Of a stretch of 32,132 bases of DNA, positions 17,252-27,047 are shown piece by piece (the first letter of the stretch is position 1; each line of letters opens with the position of its first letter). Under the pieces are notes generated by a model, which saw only the letters and a program-made list of their open reading frames with translations, had not been told where the DNA came from and searched no databases. This stretch comes from Planococcus sp. CAU13 (lineage in GTDB: Bacteria; Bacillota; Bacilli; Bacillales_A; Planococcaceae). The translations under genes were made by a program, and so were the position numbers. The stretch lies in assembly GCF_000775575.1 (NCBI RefSeq), contig NZ_JRGN01000005.1, positions 1 to 32,132 on the forward strand, written 5' to 3'.

Positions 17252-18430
17252 TTAATTATTCGATTTGTTGCCTTTTTCAAAATTTAATCCGTACGTAATC
17301 TTTCTCCAAAGCATTTCCAGTGGGCCCTGGCTGTACTTCGAAAGCCAGATCTCAGAAAAAATCAGCTGTACCGTAAAAATGCCGAGTGCCAGCAATGTAC
17401 CCGTCAAAATACTGACCTGGCCATAAAGGCCCAGTCCATACGAATAGAAAATGGTCGTTGCAATCAGCGACTGCATAATATAAGTCGTCAATGACATCCT
17501 GCCTGCTTTTGCCAGCGGCCGGAGCAGCCTGGAAACGCCTTTCTTCCGGGACACCAGCGCAATCATCGCCGCAAAGCTGACCGCCAGCAGCGGTCCGCCG
17601 AATATATCCTGCAAGTATGTCGTTGCAAAATTCGGTTCAGCAAAATAAGGTACCAGTTTCAGCAGCAAGCCTGCAATAAAACCGCCCGCTGCAAGTCCGA
17701 TCCAAAGTTTTTTCAGCTCACCCGTACGTTCGATCAGCCGCCATTTTGCAGCTGCTGCTCCCACCATTGTAAACGGCATAATGGTAACAATAAGAACAAT
17801 ATAATTCAGCGGATTATTGCTGTACATCCAGTCATCGAAACGCTGCCTGAAAATTTCTGCATACGTCCCCCCGCCATATGCGGCCATTGAGTTCTGCACT
17901 TCCTGGATTCCTACATAAAAACTTGGATCCATCGCCACTGCAGCAAACAGGATCAGCAGCAATAAAGCATGGGGAATGATATAAATGATCACTCCGAGCG
18001 ACAGCAGCCATTTTGACGGGAGTCGCATCATGCCGATCAGCAGAAAGCCCATGATTGCATATGTGATCAAAATATCACCGAACCACACAAGAAACGCATG
18101 CAGGATACCAAACACCAGCAGTACTGCAAGCCTTTTGACCGCTACTGGCGCAAACGGCTTTCCTCTTGATTCCGCTCTCATGAACTGCATGCCAAGGCCG
18201 TATCCGAATAACATGGCAAATAACGGATAAAAACTGGCCTGGATAAAGATATCAAGAAACGCAAATGCTGCCTGATCTCCACGGCCGTCAAACCATGTAT
18301 ATGGATCTATATAGGAAAAAGGTGAATGAAATGCCAGCATATTGATGAGAAGGATGCCGAGCAAGGCAAATCCCCTCATCAGATCAATCGATTCCACCCT
18401 TTCGTCCAATGCCACCGGTTCTAATCTCAC
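17252..18430 (-). CDS. DUF418-family membrane protein
   Basis: A 392-residue protein of about eight to ten membrane helices. Recognisable DUF418 traits are the N-terminal ESIDLMRGFALLGILLINM, the FYPLFAMLFGYGLGMQ segment, RLAVLLVFGILHAFLVWFGDIL, and the C-terminal hallmark GPLEMLWR. Family members are thought to be transporters or acyltransferase-like membrane proteins; no reaction is established to my knowledge. The start is GTG with AGGGGG upstream, only 11 bases after the addA stop, so it is probably the last gene of the addB-addA transcript. B. subtilis relatives include YxaH and YrkO. Confidence 0.82.
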   Translation of the reverse strand: MRLEPVALDERVESIDLMRGFALLGILLINMLAFHSPFSYIDPYTWFDGRGDQAAFAFLDIFIQASFYPLFAMLFGYGLGMQFMRAESRGKPFAPVAVKRLAVLLVFGILHAFLVWFGDILITYAIMGFLLIGMMRLPSKWLLSLGVIIYIIPHALLLLILFAAVAMDPSFYVGIQEVQNSMAAYGGGTYAEIFRQRFDDWMYSNNPLNYIVLIVTIMPFTMVGAAAAKWRLIERTGELKKLWIGLAAGGFIAGLLLKLVPYFAEPNFATTYLQDIFGGPLLAVSFAAMIALVSRKKGVSRLLRPLAKAGRMSLTTYIMQSLIATTIFYSYGLGLYGQVSILTGTLLALGIFTVQLIFSEIWLSKYSQGPLEMLWRKITYGLNFEKGNKSNN

Positions 18431-18441
18431 GAATAATCCCC

Positions 18442-21400
18442 CTAGATTTTTATCTCTTGCTGTGCTGAAAACAGGTACAGCAGTTTTTCTTTGATCGGAA
18501 CCTTCAGAATCGCTTCAACAGCTTCTGTATAAACCGTCAGCTGGACTTCATAGCGGGTTTCCATTTCTGTTTGAATGTCTTCGATTTCATAAAGCCTGTC
18601 CGTCTTGTAATCCAGCAGCACCCAGCCGTCCCCTTCTTCAAACAGGCAATCGACAATCCCTTGGATAATCTGATGGTCGCCTTCCGCGTCTTCCTTAGCG
18701 TAAGTAAAAGGAACTTCCCGCTTGATCTGCCTCGCGTTCATTAATCTTTCAACAGTACGGCTGGAGTAGAATGCTTCGATTTCAGCGACACGGATCGCCC
18801 TGCCTTCTTCCGGTGACAATATTTCCATGCCAACCAGTGTTTCAATCTGCTCTTTGATTTCTCCTGCCGTCAGTTTCCGGTCAAGCGGAATATGCTGCAT
18901 CAGTGAATGGACAGCTGTTCCGATATCCGACGCGGCCAGCCGTTTTTCCTGAAGAAAATCCGGCCTGTCATGCAATGTTCGCTTTGAAGGTCCGATACTC
19001 CGGATAAAAGACTCCGGTTCATCAAGCCGTTGCAGCATCTGCAGGCGTTTCATCTCAGATACGGATTGTTTCGAACGCTTTTCGACGGATCGCTGATAAG
19101 GATAATGAAAATCAAAACGTTTATTCACTTCCGCCTGAAGCTCCTGCCTGTCTCCATTGGCTGATTCCATTTCTTCAAAGACCAGCGGAGCCGCTGTCAG
19201 CGATCGGCTCTCGACCAATTCCACCCGGAATTTTGAATGGTGCGGCATCAGGGCGCCTGAACGGTTCATCACTTCTTCGGCATCCGGATGGCGCGCGATT
19301 GCCGGGCCGATCCAATCCAGATACCCTTTTGCCCGGGAACGGACAAAATCAGGCAACCGGACATCCGGAGAAGATGTCTTCCAGCGTTCGAACAGCGATT
19401 CCGGATCCTTCACGGATGCGGTCAGGAACAGACGTTCTTTGGCGCGGGTCATGGCCACATACAATACGCGCATTTCTTCCGCTTTCATCTGCAGTTGCTT
19501 TCTTTCCTTCACGGCAAGAAACGGCAGCGATGTATATTCGACCCGGGTATCCGGATTGACCGCTTTTACAGCCAGGCCATAATCCTGGTCGAACATATAG
19601 GACTTGCGGAAATCCAGTTCATTGAAGGATCTTCCTGTTCCAGCAAAAAAGACGACGGGAAATTCAAGGCCTTTCGATTTGTGGACAGTCATAAGACGCA
19701 CAACGTTTTCTTTTTCGCTGAGCGATCTTGCTGTACCGAGATCATCTCCGCGTTCCCGCATCCGGTCGATAAACCGCAGAAAACGGAACAAGCCGCGGAA
19801 AGAAGTTTTTTCATATTCAAGCGCCCGGTCATGCAGAGCGCGAAGGTTTGCCTGGCGCTGCTTGCCGTTCGACATGGCACCGACCATTTCATAATAGTTC
19901 GTATCCAGATAAACCTGCCAGATCAATTCGGCAAGCGACCCGCGACGCGACAGATTACGCCAGTCTTCCAGCTGCAGCATGAAACGCTGCAGCTTTTCAG
20001 CGGCCTGACGGTCTATCCCTGTTCCGCTTCGGATGAATGTTTTCACCGCATCGTAAAACGTTGACTGTGGTGCAGCCAGCCGAATTTCAGCGAGTTCATT
20101 CTCACGCAGCCCGATAAACGGCGCGCGCAACACGGAAACAAGCGGTATATCCTGATACGGGTTATCGATGACTCGAAGCGTATTCATCATGATCATCACT
20201 TCGAGCGCATCGAAATAGCCCCCTGAAAGTTCCGTGTATAACGGAATGCCGGCCATTTTAAATTCATCATCAAAATCGCCTGACCAGGTCATCGAGCGCA
20301 TGAGTACGACAATATCCCGGTATTCCAGAAGCCGCCTGTCATTTGTCCAAGGATCGTGCACATATGTTTCTGCGTCCATCAGTTCACGGATCTTCGAGGC
20401 GATAAATCTCGCTTCCCATTGTGATTTGGACAGGTCCTCCATGTCATCCGACTGATCTTCTTCCTCTGTTTCCGGTTCGTGGATCAGCGTCAATTCAATC
20501 GGCAGATCACTTTCAGGGTAAGGTGCTTTATGTTTCAGCGCCGCTGCTTCGTCGTATTCGATTTCTCCGACCCGTTCTCCCATTATCTGAGAAAAAATAT
20601 AATTGGTGCCGTCCAAAATCTCCTTGCGGCTCCGGAAATTCGCATTCAGATCGATGCTCATGCCCGTTCCTTCCGCTTCTTTTGTAAAGCGGCCATATTT
20701 GCCGAGAAACAGCATCGGCTCCGCCAGGCGGAATCTGTAAATTGATTGTTTCACATCTCCAACCATGAACAGGTTGCCATCCGTTTCCCCTCCGGATTTT
20801 ACAAAGCTGAGTATCGTTTCCTGCAGCATGTTCGTATCCTGATATTCGTCGACCAGGATTTCCTTGAAACGGCTGCGGTATTCGCCGGCAATGGCTGAAG
20901 GTTTTCCATCTTCACTGAGAATTTCAAGTGCATAATGCTCAAGATCCGAGAAATCCACGATAGCCCGTTCCACTTTCAGCGCTTTATATTGGTCCGCAAA
21001 CCGGTTGGTCAAATCCACCAATGTCTGCATCAATGGAGCCATTTCGCGCATTTCCTGCAATAACCTCTCCGGTTTTCGCGTGAAATAAGCTTCTGTCAAA
21101 ACTTTGACGATTTTTTTCACTTCACTTCGCAGCGCTTTCGCTTCATCAGCAAGTGCGGGGTCGCAGGAATCTTTCTTTATACTCCCGGCTTTAGGCCAAA
21201 TGAAATTCTGCGACTGCTCATAAATACTGTTCCAGGAATGATCCAAAGCGGCGATTGCCGCTTTCAGCAATTCCGCGTCCATTTCGAAGGTATCGGCCAG
21301 AATTGCCGGGCCGTCCGGCTGCAATGCGATATCCCGTCCGTCCATTGTCAGCTGAAGGGCTTCTTCAAACGCATGGCGGATCGTCATTTTCAAGTCGCCG

Positions 21401-22059
21401 ATAAACGGCAAGTCGTCGATCGACAGCTCTTCCGGCACTTGATATAGAGCCGGAACCTGCTGGAGCCATTGCCCCGGATTCGGGTGGACCCTGGAATAAT
21501 CGTATAATTTACTGATCAGCACTTCCATCGCCTGGTCGCTCCGGTCTGACGTGAAGCTGTCGGCCAGGCGGTACACGGCATCCGCGCCTTCGCCTTCATA
21601 GGCGTTTTCAAGCACAGCTTCGAGCACATCGTCCCGCAGCAAAGCCGCTTCCGTTTCACCGGCAATACGGAAACCGGGATCAATTTCAAGCAGGTACGCG
21701 TATTGTTTCACTACAGAAAGGCAAAATGAATGCAGCGTGGAAATCTGCGCTTTATTGATCAGCCGCAATTGCTGTCTCAAATGTTTGGATTCCGGATTTT
21801 CGGCGACTGCTTTCTCAAGCGCCCTGGACATCCGATGGCGCATTTCAGCGGCAGAGGCATTGGTAAACGTCACAACCAACAGTTCGTCGACAGAAAGCGG
21901 TTCGTTTTCGTCGAGCACTTTTTCAATCATCCGGTTGATCAATACAGCTGTTTTGCCCGAACCTGCTGCTGCCGAGACCAGCATATCCTGCCCTTTTGCC
22001 CAAATGGCCTGCCACTGTTCATCGGTCCACATCGCATCATTCGGTTTTGTCGGAATCAT
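18442..22059 (-). CDS. addA: ATP-dependent helicase/nuclease subunit A (AddA)
   Basis: Catalytic helicase-nuclease subunit of AddAB, the Bacillales counterpart of RecBCD, which resects double-strand breaks and loads recombinase after meeting Chi. The 1205-residue protein is a UvrD/Rep-type SF1A helicase: Walker A AAAGSGKT (30-37), motif II ILVDEYQDTN, motif III FMVGDVKQSIYRFR, and motif VI VLYVAMTRAKERL. The C-terminal PD-(D/E)xK nuclease is visible as GTAVHSLMQH, GIVDCLF and LLDYKTD (Asp1150, Lys1152). Length is that of full AddA. The start overlaps the end of addB by 23 bases, with AAAGGAG upstream, indicating coupled translation. Confidence 0.97.
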   Translation of the reverse strand: MIPTKPNDAMWTDEQWQAIWAKGQDMLVSAAAGSGKTAVLINRMIEKVLDENEPLSVDELLVVTFTNASAAEMRHRMSRALEKAVAENPESKHLRQQLRLINKAQISTLHSFCLSVVKQYAYLLEIDPGFRIAGETEAALLRDDVLEAVLENAYEGEGADAVYRLADSFTSDRSDQAMEVLISKLYDYSRVHPNPGQWLQQVPALYQVPEELSIDDLPFIGDLKMTIRHAFEEALQLTMDGRDIALQPDGPAILADTFEMDAELLKAAIAALDHSWNSIYEQSQNFIWPKAGSIKKDSCDPALADEAKALRSEVKKIVKVLTEAYFTRKPERLLQEMREMAPLMQTLVDLTNRFADQYKALKVERAIVDFSDLEHYALEILSEDGKPSAIAGEYRSRFKEILVDEYQDTNMLQETILSFVKSGGETDGNLFMVGDVKQSIYRFRLAEPMLFLGKYGRFTKEAEGTGMSIDLNANFRSRKEILDGTNYIFSQIMGERVGEIEYDEAAALKHKAPYPESDLPIELTLIHEPETEEEDQSDDMEDLSKSQWEARFIASKIRELMDAETYVHDPWTNDRRLLEYRDIVVLMRSMTWSGDFDDEFKMAGIPLYTELSGGYFDALEVMIMMNTLRVIDNPYQDIPLVSVLRAPFIGLRENELAEIRLAAPQSTFYDAVKTFIRSGTGIDRQAAEKLQRFMLQLEDWRNLSRRGSLAELIWQVYLDTNYYEMVGAMSNGKQRQANLRALHDRALEYEKTSFRGLFRFLRFIDRMRERGDDLGTARSLSEKENVVRLMTVHKSKGLEFPVVFFAGTGRSFNELDFRKSYMFDQDYGLAVKAVNPDTRVEYTSLPFLAVKERKQLQMKAEEMRVLYVAMTRAKERLFLTASVKDPESLFERWKTSSPDVRLPDFVRSRAKGYLDWIGPAIARHPDAEEVMNRSGALMPHHSKFRVELVESRSLTAAPLVFEEMESANGDRQELQAEVNKRFDFHYPYQRSVEKRSKQSVSEMKRLQMLQRLDEPESFIRSIGPSKRTLHDRPDFLQEKRLAASDIGTAVHSLMQHIPLDRKLTAGEIKEQIETLVGMEILSPEEGRAIRVAEIEAFYSSRTVERLMNARQIKREVPFTYAKEDAEGDHQIIQGIVDCLFEEGDGWVLLDYKTDRLYEIEDIQTEMETRYEVQLTVYTEAVEAILKVPIKEKLLYLFSAQQEIKI

Positions 22060-25000
22060 GTTCGCCAGTCTCCTTTCGAATCAAATCAACAGCTTTGTCA
22101 GGCGATAAATCCGGCAGTTTCCGGTAGGTTTGAGCGGGATCGGATGGATCAAACTGGCAAATCGACCTGAACGAGCAGAATTGACAAGGTGTATCATCTT
22201 TTACTTTATACGGTGTAATGGAAGTCACACCGTCCAAAATGCCGTTGCCCGCATCCTGATGTTTATTGCGGACGAATTGACGGATTATATTCATGTCCTC
22301 TTTCGTGACAGTACGTGATTGGGATTTTGAAATGCTGCCGTTTTTATTCATGCGCACGGGGATGACATTGGAATAGCCGTCGATTTCATTATCCATCGCG
22401 CGGATGACTTCTTCGTCTTCAACGACCAGGCCGTTCATTTTGAATGAACGCGCCATCTCCTCTTCCACTTCTTCCGCCGTCATCAGTTTCGTTGATTTCA
22501 GCATCGGATTGTGCATATGGAAATACAGCACGCCTGCCGGTTCCGCCGGTTCACCGAGCCAGCGGTCCGAATGCGTTAATGCGACATCCAGATACGTGAA
22601 AGTCTGCAGCGCGATGCCATGATAGACTTCTCCCAGATCCAGTCCCTGTTTTGAAGATTTATAATCGACAACCCGAATATATGGTTTGCCGTTGATATCG
22701 GTGGAATCGATGCGGTCGATGCGGCCCCGGATATTCATCCTGCGTCCTTTTTTGAGCGGAATATCGAGCGGCGGAATCGTTTCTTTCGTACCGAACCCCA
22801 CTTCAAGCGCGACCGGCCGGAAGCCTGTCACTTTTGCGTGGCGGCTGAGCGTAAAGGCGGTCTGCCGGATGATGGCTTCCAGTTTATGCTGAATATAACG
22901 ATAGCGGTGTGAACTGATGAGAATATGGTTTACGAAATAAGGTGACAATTGTTCAACCGCCTGTTTTGCAAGTTTTCGGCAATCCTTTTCGCTCAGGGAT
23001 GACCAGGAGACGTCCAGCCGGCTGACTTCATCTGAAATCCATTTGATGGCTGCATGGAACAGATCCCCCATCGCAGGAGCCGCCAGTTTATACTGATTCC
23101 GTTCCTCCAGACGCAGCCCATAGGCAGTGAAGTGTGCATACGGACAGCCGTAAAAGGTTTCGACCCGTGAAACACTGGAAGCGATCGGAGAACCGTATAA
23201 AGGTTCCGCAATTTCTTCCCGCAACGGATCTGCGACATTCGGTTTCGCCGGTTCCATGATCCGCTCCACGACTGAAGCCCATAATGGATCTTCCTCGTAA
23301 TACGCCAGCACTGCCTGCCATTCCGGAGTCAATTTCCCGCTGCGGATTTGTGAGGACAAGTATGCAAGTGCTGCACGGGGATGCGAAATATAGCTCATAT
23401 GATCCGGCTGCTCCAGTTCTTCGGGATCAACCACTGCCGGAGTCAGACCGATTCCGAGCATATCCATGAATTTTTGAATGTACATCGATGGCAATAACGC
23501 TTTCCCTTCTTCATCGGCAATCGCATAAGACACGGTCAAAAAATCGGACGCGGATGTAAATGCCCGGTAAGCCATGAACGTCTCATCCAGCAATCTTGTT
23601 TTTGTGCTTGGTGCCAGTTCAAATCCGATTTTCGCGAACCATTCACGGTCCAAATCGGTCAGGAGGCCTTCCTGCTCAATCCGCTTCGGCAGCACGCCGT
23701 CATTGACGCCAATGACAAACACCGACCTGATATCCATCAGCCTTGCCAAATCAATCGTTGAAACCGTGATCTCATCCAGAGAAGGAGGAATTCTCGAAAA
23801 TTCCAGTGTTTCAAATCCTTCATCCAGGATTTTGACGGCTGCAGAAAATTTAATTTCAGTGTCCCCGAACATCAGCACGAATTGATCCAGGACTTCAATC
23901 CACTGTTTCCATGCCTGTTCATGTTCAGCAGCTGCCAATAAACGATGTTCCGCTTCTTCTCTTTCTTTCAAATCCAGGATCTTATCGTAAATCCCCATCT
24001 CTTCCACAAAAAGAAACAGTGTTTTAGCAATTTCCCTGCCGGTCGAACAGCTTTCCAGTTTCTCTTTCAGTCTGGATAAGGGATCTCGGACCAGATCCCT
24101 CACAGCGTGAAGCTCTGCCTGAAGGGCCAGTTCTTCGTCCGTCTGAATTCCCGTATGAAATTCAAGGCCGCGATATTTTTTAAAGAACCAGCGCTTTTCC
24201 TCAAACCAGCGCTCACCGTATATGCCATTGGCAATCACGAAGTTTTCAAGCACGTCACTGCGTTCCCGCCATTTACCTACACTGCCCTGCGGGAAAAAAA
24301 GATCGGTCTTGATTGCGCGAAAAACAGGTTCGTAGGAATAATTTGATTGAACCGCTTCCAGTACAGATCGGCAGAATTCAATTAACGGGTGATGCAGCAT
24401 GGACTTTTTCTGGCTGATGAAATAAGGCAGTTCATATTGCGGAAATATTGTATTGATCAATTCATCATAAACTTCAGGCTGCCGGTAAAGCACGGCGATC
24501 TCTTTATAGCGCAGTCCATTTCTCACCTGTTCCCGGATGGAACGGGCCATGGCATGCACTTCGGCTCTCCGGCTGGCGGCTTCCACCAGCCTTACATGTC
24601 CCTGTGACTCGGTTTTCTGCAGCGGATAATCGTCAAAATGCCGTTCGATATGGGTTAATTCCTGATTTGAAAACCGCTGCGGTGATGGCAGATGGATTCC
24701 GTTCTCCACTTGAATGCCCTCTTTATTCGCCAGGTCGACCAGGCGCCGCGCCGTACTGGCGGACTGGAAAAAAAGCGCCTGCTCATCGTTCGCGTTTGCC
24801 GCGCCGTCCATCGGCAAGGCGATGGAGACGGATTTGGCATGACGCATCAATTCAAAAATGATTTCATATTCACGTGCAGTGAATGTAACAAAGCCATCGA
24901 TATAAATATCGGAGGCCTTAATCTGTTCGGAGAATCGGATTTTTTCGGACAATAAAGCCAGGTGCCCTTCTGAATCGACAAACACCCTGCCCAGCCGATT

Positions 25001-25513
25001 TTCGATTTCTGCAAGGATCAATTCAAGGTCCGCAGCTTTATCCAACAGGGTCCGCGGTGCACCTGCTTCAGCCAGTGAAGAGCGGATATTTGTCAGCTCT
25101 CCGCAATCGACACAATATCTTGAAAACTCTTTGATCAATTGCTCAATTTGATCGGTGAATCCCCGTTTTCCCGCTGCCCGGCGAAATAGCTGAAAGTCTT
25201 CTTTATATTGTTCCAGCAGGCTGCGGATCAGCATCCGGTAGCCGAAGCTGTCGACTTCCTTGCGGCTGATTCCTCCGGCTTCCTGCAGAACCCGCCAGGC
25301 AAGCCTTTTGAATGTGACCGCCTGCGCGCGTATCATCCCTTTCATGTCATCCGCTGATGACAGCCGATACTCTGTAGAGAAAGACATCTGATCCGGTACA
25401 ATGAAAAATATAGGATCGCCGTCTGCCTGTCCCTTCAGAGTTTCAACAATTTCATCAATTATCAAGCTGGTTTTCCCGGATCCTGCGCGTCCGTAGATAA
25501 TTCTTAACGACAT
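22037..25513 (-). CDS. addB: ATP-dependent helicase/nuclease subunit B (AddB)
   Basis: Second subunit of AddAB, 1158 residues. It has an intact N-terminal Walker A (GRAGSGKT, 8-15), an otherwise degenerate helicase core involved in Chi recognition in B. subtilis, and a C-terminal nuclease with VVDYKSS. The four cysteines of the AddB iron-sulfur cluster are all present: Cys790 in FYGCPYAHF and Cys1110, Cys1113 and Cys1119 in PCQFCSFRSIC. AGAGGGTG precedes the ATG. A LexA-type palindrome lies 19 bases upstream of the start. It is 74 bases after the TVP38 gene on the same strand. Confidence 0.97.
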   Translation of the reverse strand: MSLRIIYGRAGSGKTSLIIDEIVETLKGQADGDPIFFIVPDQMSFSTEYRLSSADDMKGMIRAQAVTFKRLAWRVLQEAGGISRKEVDSFGYRMLIRSLLEQYKEDFQLFRRAAGKRGFTDQIEQLIKEFSRYCVDCGELTNIRSSLAEAGAPRTLLDKAADLELILAEIENRLGRVFVDSEGHLALLSEKIRFSEQIKASDIYIDGFVTFTAREYEIIFELMRHAKSVSIALPMDGAANANDEQALFFQSASTARRLVDLANKEGIQVENGIHLPSPQRFSNQELTHIERHFDDYPLQKTESQGHVRLVEAASRRAEVHAMARSIREQVRNGLRYKEIAVLYRQPEVYDELINTIFPQYELPYFISQKKSMLHHPLIEFCRSVLEAVQSNYSYEPVFRAIKTDLFFPQGSVGKWRERSDVLENFVIANGIYGERWFEEKRWFFKKYRGLEFHTGIQTDEELALQAELHAVRDLVRDPLSRLKEKLESCSTGREIAKTLFLFVEEMGIYDKILDLKEREEAEHRLLAAAEHEQAWKQWIEVLDQFVLMFGDTEIKFSAAVKILDEGFETLEFSRIPPSLDEITVSTIDLARLMDIRSVFVIGVNDGVLPKRIEQEGLLTDLDREWFAKIGFELAPSTKTRLLDETFMAYRAFTSASDFLTVSYAIADEEGKALLPSMYIQKFMDMLGIGLTPAVVDPEELEQPDHMSYISHPRAALAYLSSQIRSGKLTPEWQAVLAYYEEDPLWASVVERIMEPAKPNVADPLREEIAEPLYGSPIASSVSRVETFYGCPYAHFTAYGLRLEERNQYKLAAPAMGDLFHAAIKWISDEVSRLDVSWSSLSEKDCRKLAKQAVEQLSPYFVNHILISSHRYRYIQHKLEAIIRQTAFTLSRHAKVTGFRPVALEVGFGTKETIPPLDIPLKKGRRMNIRGRIDRIDSTDINGKPYIRVVDYKSSKQGLDLGEVYHGIALQTFTYLDVALTHSDRWLGEPAEPAGVLYFHMHNPMLKSTKLMTAEEVEEEMARSFKMNGLVVEDEEVIRAMDNEIDGYSNVIPVRMNKNGSISKSQSRTVTKEDMNIIRQFVRNKHQDAGNGILDGVTSITPYKVKDDTPCQFCSFRSICQFDPSDPAQTYRKLPDLSPDKAVDLIRKETGEHDSDKTE

Positions 25514-25531
25514 GTGAACACCCTCTCGAAT

Positions 25532-25545
25532 AGAACGTTTGTTCT
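25532..25545 (-). promoter_or_regulatory. Candidate LexA (SOS) box before addB
   Basis: AGAACGTTTGTTCT is a perfect palindrome of the form GAAC-N4-GTTC, the core of the Gram-positive LexA/DinR site. One base upstream on the minus strand is TAAAAT (25547-25552), a plausible -10, though I see no strong -35. LexA bound here would block initiation. LexA binding is predicted only. Confidence 0.6.
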
Positions 25546-25587
25546 TATTTTACCTGAATTGGTCCTGTACAGCCAGTTTCAACTCTA

Positions 25588-26214
25588 TCATTCATCAGAA
25601 GGCTTCTTGGCAGCCGCATTGCGGAAATCCGCTTCAATCTTTTTGTTTAATCTTTTTTCTAAAATTTTTCCTACTATATAAAGGAGTACAATGACAATAA
25701 TAACGATGGCAGTTCTTACCGGATTTGTAAATAACGCGCGTATATCATATCCAACATATGTAATCATAAACACCATAACTGTTTTGCCGGCAATCAGCGT
25801 CCACAGATAATAACGCTTGCTGATATTGGACAGACCTGCAACCAGATTGACCAGGGCCGATGGTGTGAACGGAAAACACAATAGCAGGAAGAGTGGTCCA
25901 AAACCATTTCGTTCAACCCAAAGGATAAGTTTTTCGACTTTCTGATGCTTTGTCATGAAATTCAAGAATCTGGCGCGTCCATATTTACGGATCAATAGAA
26001 ACACACTATAGGAGCCTGCCACCGTTCCCGCAAGAGACAGCAGAAAACCGAACAGCAGCCCGTATGCCCCGGCATTCGCAAACACGAATACAAACAAAGG
26101 CAGAAATGGCAGGAAGGCTTCTATGAACGGAAGCAAAAATCCGATGAATGGCCCGATGGAGCGATAAGATTCATATAACGCTGTAATATTCTCCATGGAA
26201 AAGAAATCCGACAT
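25588..26214 (-). CDS. TVP38/TMEM64-family membrane protein
   Basis: A 208-residue membrane protein of the VTT/DedA-like TVP38 family, thought to act in lipid or membrane homeostasis. Helical segments include GFLLPFIEAFLPFLPLFVFVFANAGAYGLLFGFLLSLAG (in pieces) and the family motif RYGRARFLNF, then FGPLFLLLCFPFTPSALVNLVAGLSNIS. A basic tail ends the protein. I start at the ATG encoding MSDFFSM, which has AGAAGGA eight bases upstream; an ATG 16 codons earlier lacks a ribosome site. It resembles B. subtilis YhjE/YtxB, but the paralogue cannot be decided. It is divergent from azlC. Confidence 0.84.
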   Translation of the reverse strand: MSDFFSMENITALYESYRSIGPFIGFLLPFIEAFLPFLPLFVFVFANAGAYGLLFGFLLSLAGTVAGSYSVFLLIRKYGRARFLNFMTKHQKVEKLILWVERNGFGPLFLLLCFPFTPSALVNLVAGLSNISKRYYLWTLIAGKTVMVFMITYVGYDIRALFTNPVRTAIVIIVIVLLYIVGKILEKRLNKKIEADFRNAAAKKPSDE

Positions 26215-26354
26215 AAACTCATTCCTTCTGCTTGTAAGATTTTTCAAGAATGGATTCAACATCCGTTTGTTTATATGATATGCTATTATAACTACTTTAC
26301 ACTCTTTACCCGCATTTGGAAAAGAGAATCACACTTGAACAAGGAGAGAGCAAA

Positions 26355-27047
26355 ATGGATCATCGAGGCTTTTCTGCGGGGCTGAAAGCAGGACTCAGCA
26401 TTGCGATCGGGTATTTCCCCATCGCGTTGACGTTTGGGCTTCTGGCTAAAACGACGGGACTGTCAATATGGGAAGCCACCGCAATGAGTATTTTTGTTTT
26501 CGCCGGCGCAGCCCAATACATATCATTACCGCTCATTGCAGCCGGCGTTGCCCCGGTTGTCATTATCCTGAACACATTCGTCGTCAATATCCGCCATTTC
26601 CTGATGGCAGCTTCATTGAATGAAAAAATGCAGCCGGATGCGCGGTGGAAAAAAGCGCTTTATGCTTTCGGTATTACGGATGAGTCCTTCTCTGTTCTGG
26701 CAATCCAGAAAGAAGACAATCTCCGCACATCTTTTGCTGCCGGGGTCATCACGATTTCATACGGCAGCTGGGTCATCTTCACGGCTGTCGGCCATCTCAT
26801 CGGAGCAAATCTTCCACAGTTTCTGCAGGCCGCCATGTCAATAGCACTGTATGCCATGTTTGTCGGCCTACTGATGCCCTCCATGCGCGGCAACAGAAAA
26901 GTTTTCAGCCTGGCCGCAATTGCAGCGGCACTGAATTCCCTTTTTTATTTTACCGGCTGGCTGTCGACTGGCTGGGCAATACTTGTCTCCACTCTGGCAT
27001 CAGCCATCATCATTGAGCTAATTTCTTCTAAAGGAGGCAGGACGTAA
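26355..27047 (+). CDS. azlC: Branched-chain amino acid exporter large subunit AzlC
   Basis: A 230-residue AzlC-family (LIV-E large subunit) membrane protein that, with AzlD, exports branched-chain amino acids or their analogues. The family segment GYFPIALTFGLLAKTTGLS and FAGAAQYISLPLIAAG near the N terminus, followed by NTFVVNIRHFLMAASL and GITDESFSVL, are diagnostic. I start at the ATG encoding MDHRG, preceded by AAGGAGAG; the upstream ATG at 26316 has no ribosome site. The stop overlaps the azlD start by one base (TAATG). I could not find a well-spaced promoter in the 140-base gap before it. Confidence 0.93.
   Translation: MDHRGFSAGLKAGLSIAIGYFPIALTFGLLAKTTGLSIWEATAMSIFVFAGAAQYISLPLIAAGVAPVVIILNTFVVNIRHFLMAASLNEKMQPDARWKKALYAFGITDESFSVLAIQKEDNLRTSFAAGVITISYGSWVIFTAVGHLIGANLPQFLQAAMSIALYAMFVGLLMPSMRGNRKVFSLAAIAAALNSLFYFTGWLSTGWAILVSTLASAIIIELISSKGGRT

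Noticed and set aside
19288-20064. Plus-strand ORF of 258 codons inside addA
   Set aside because: It is antisense to conserved helicase motifs, and its composition mirrors the reverse of addA codons.
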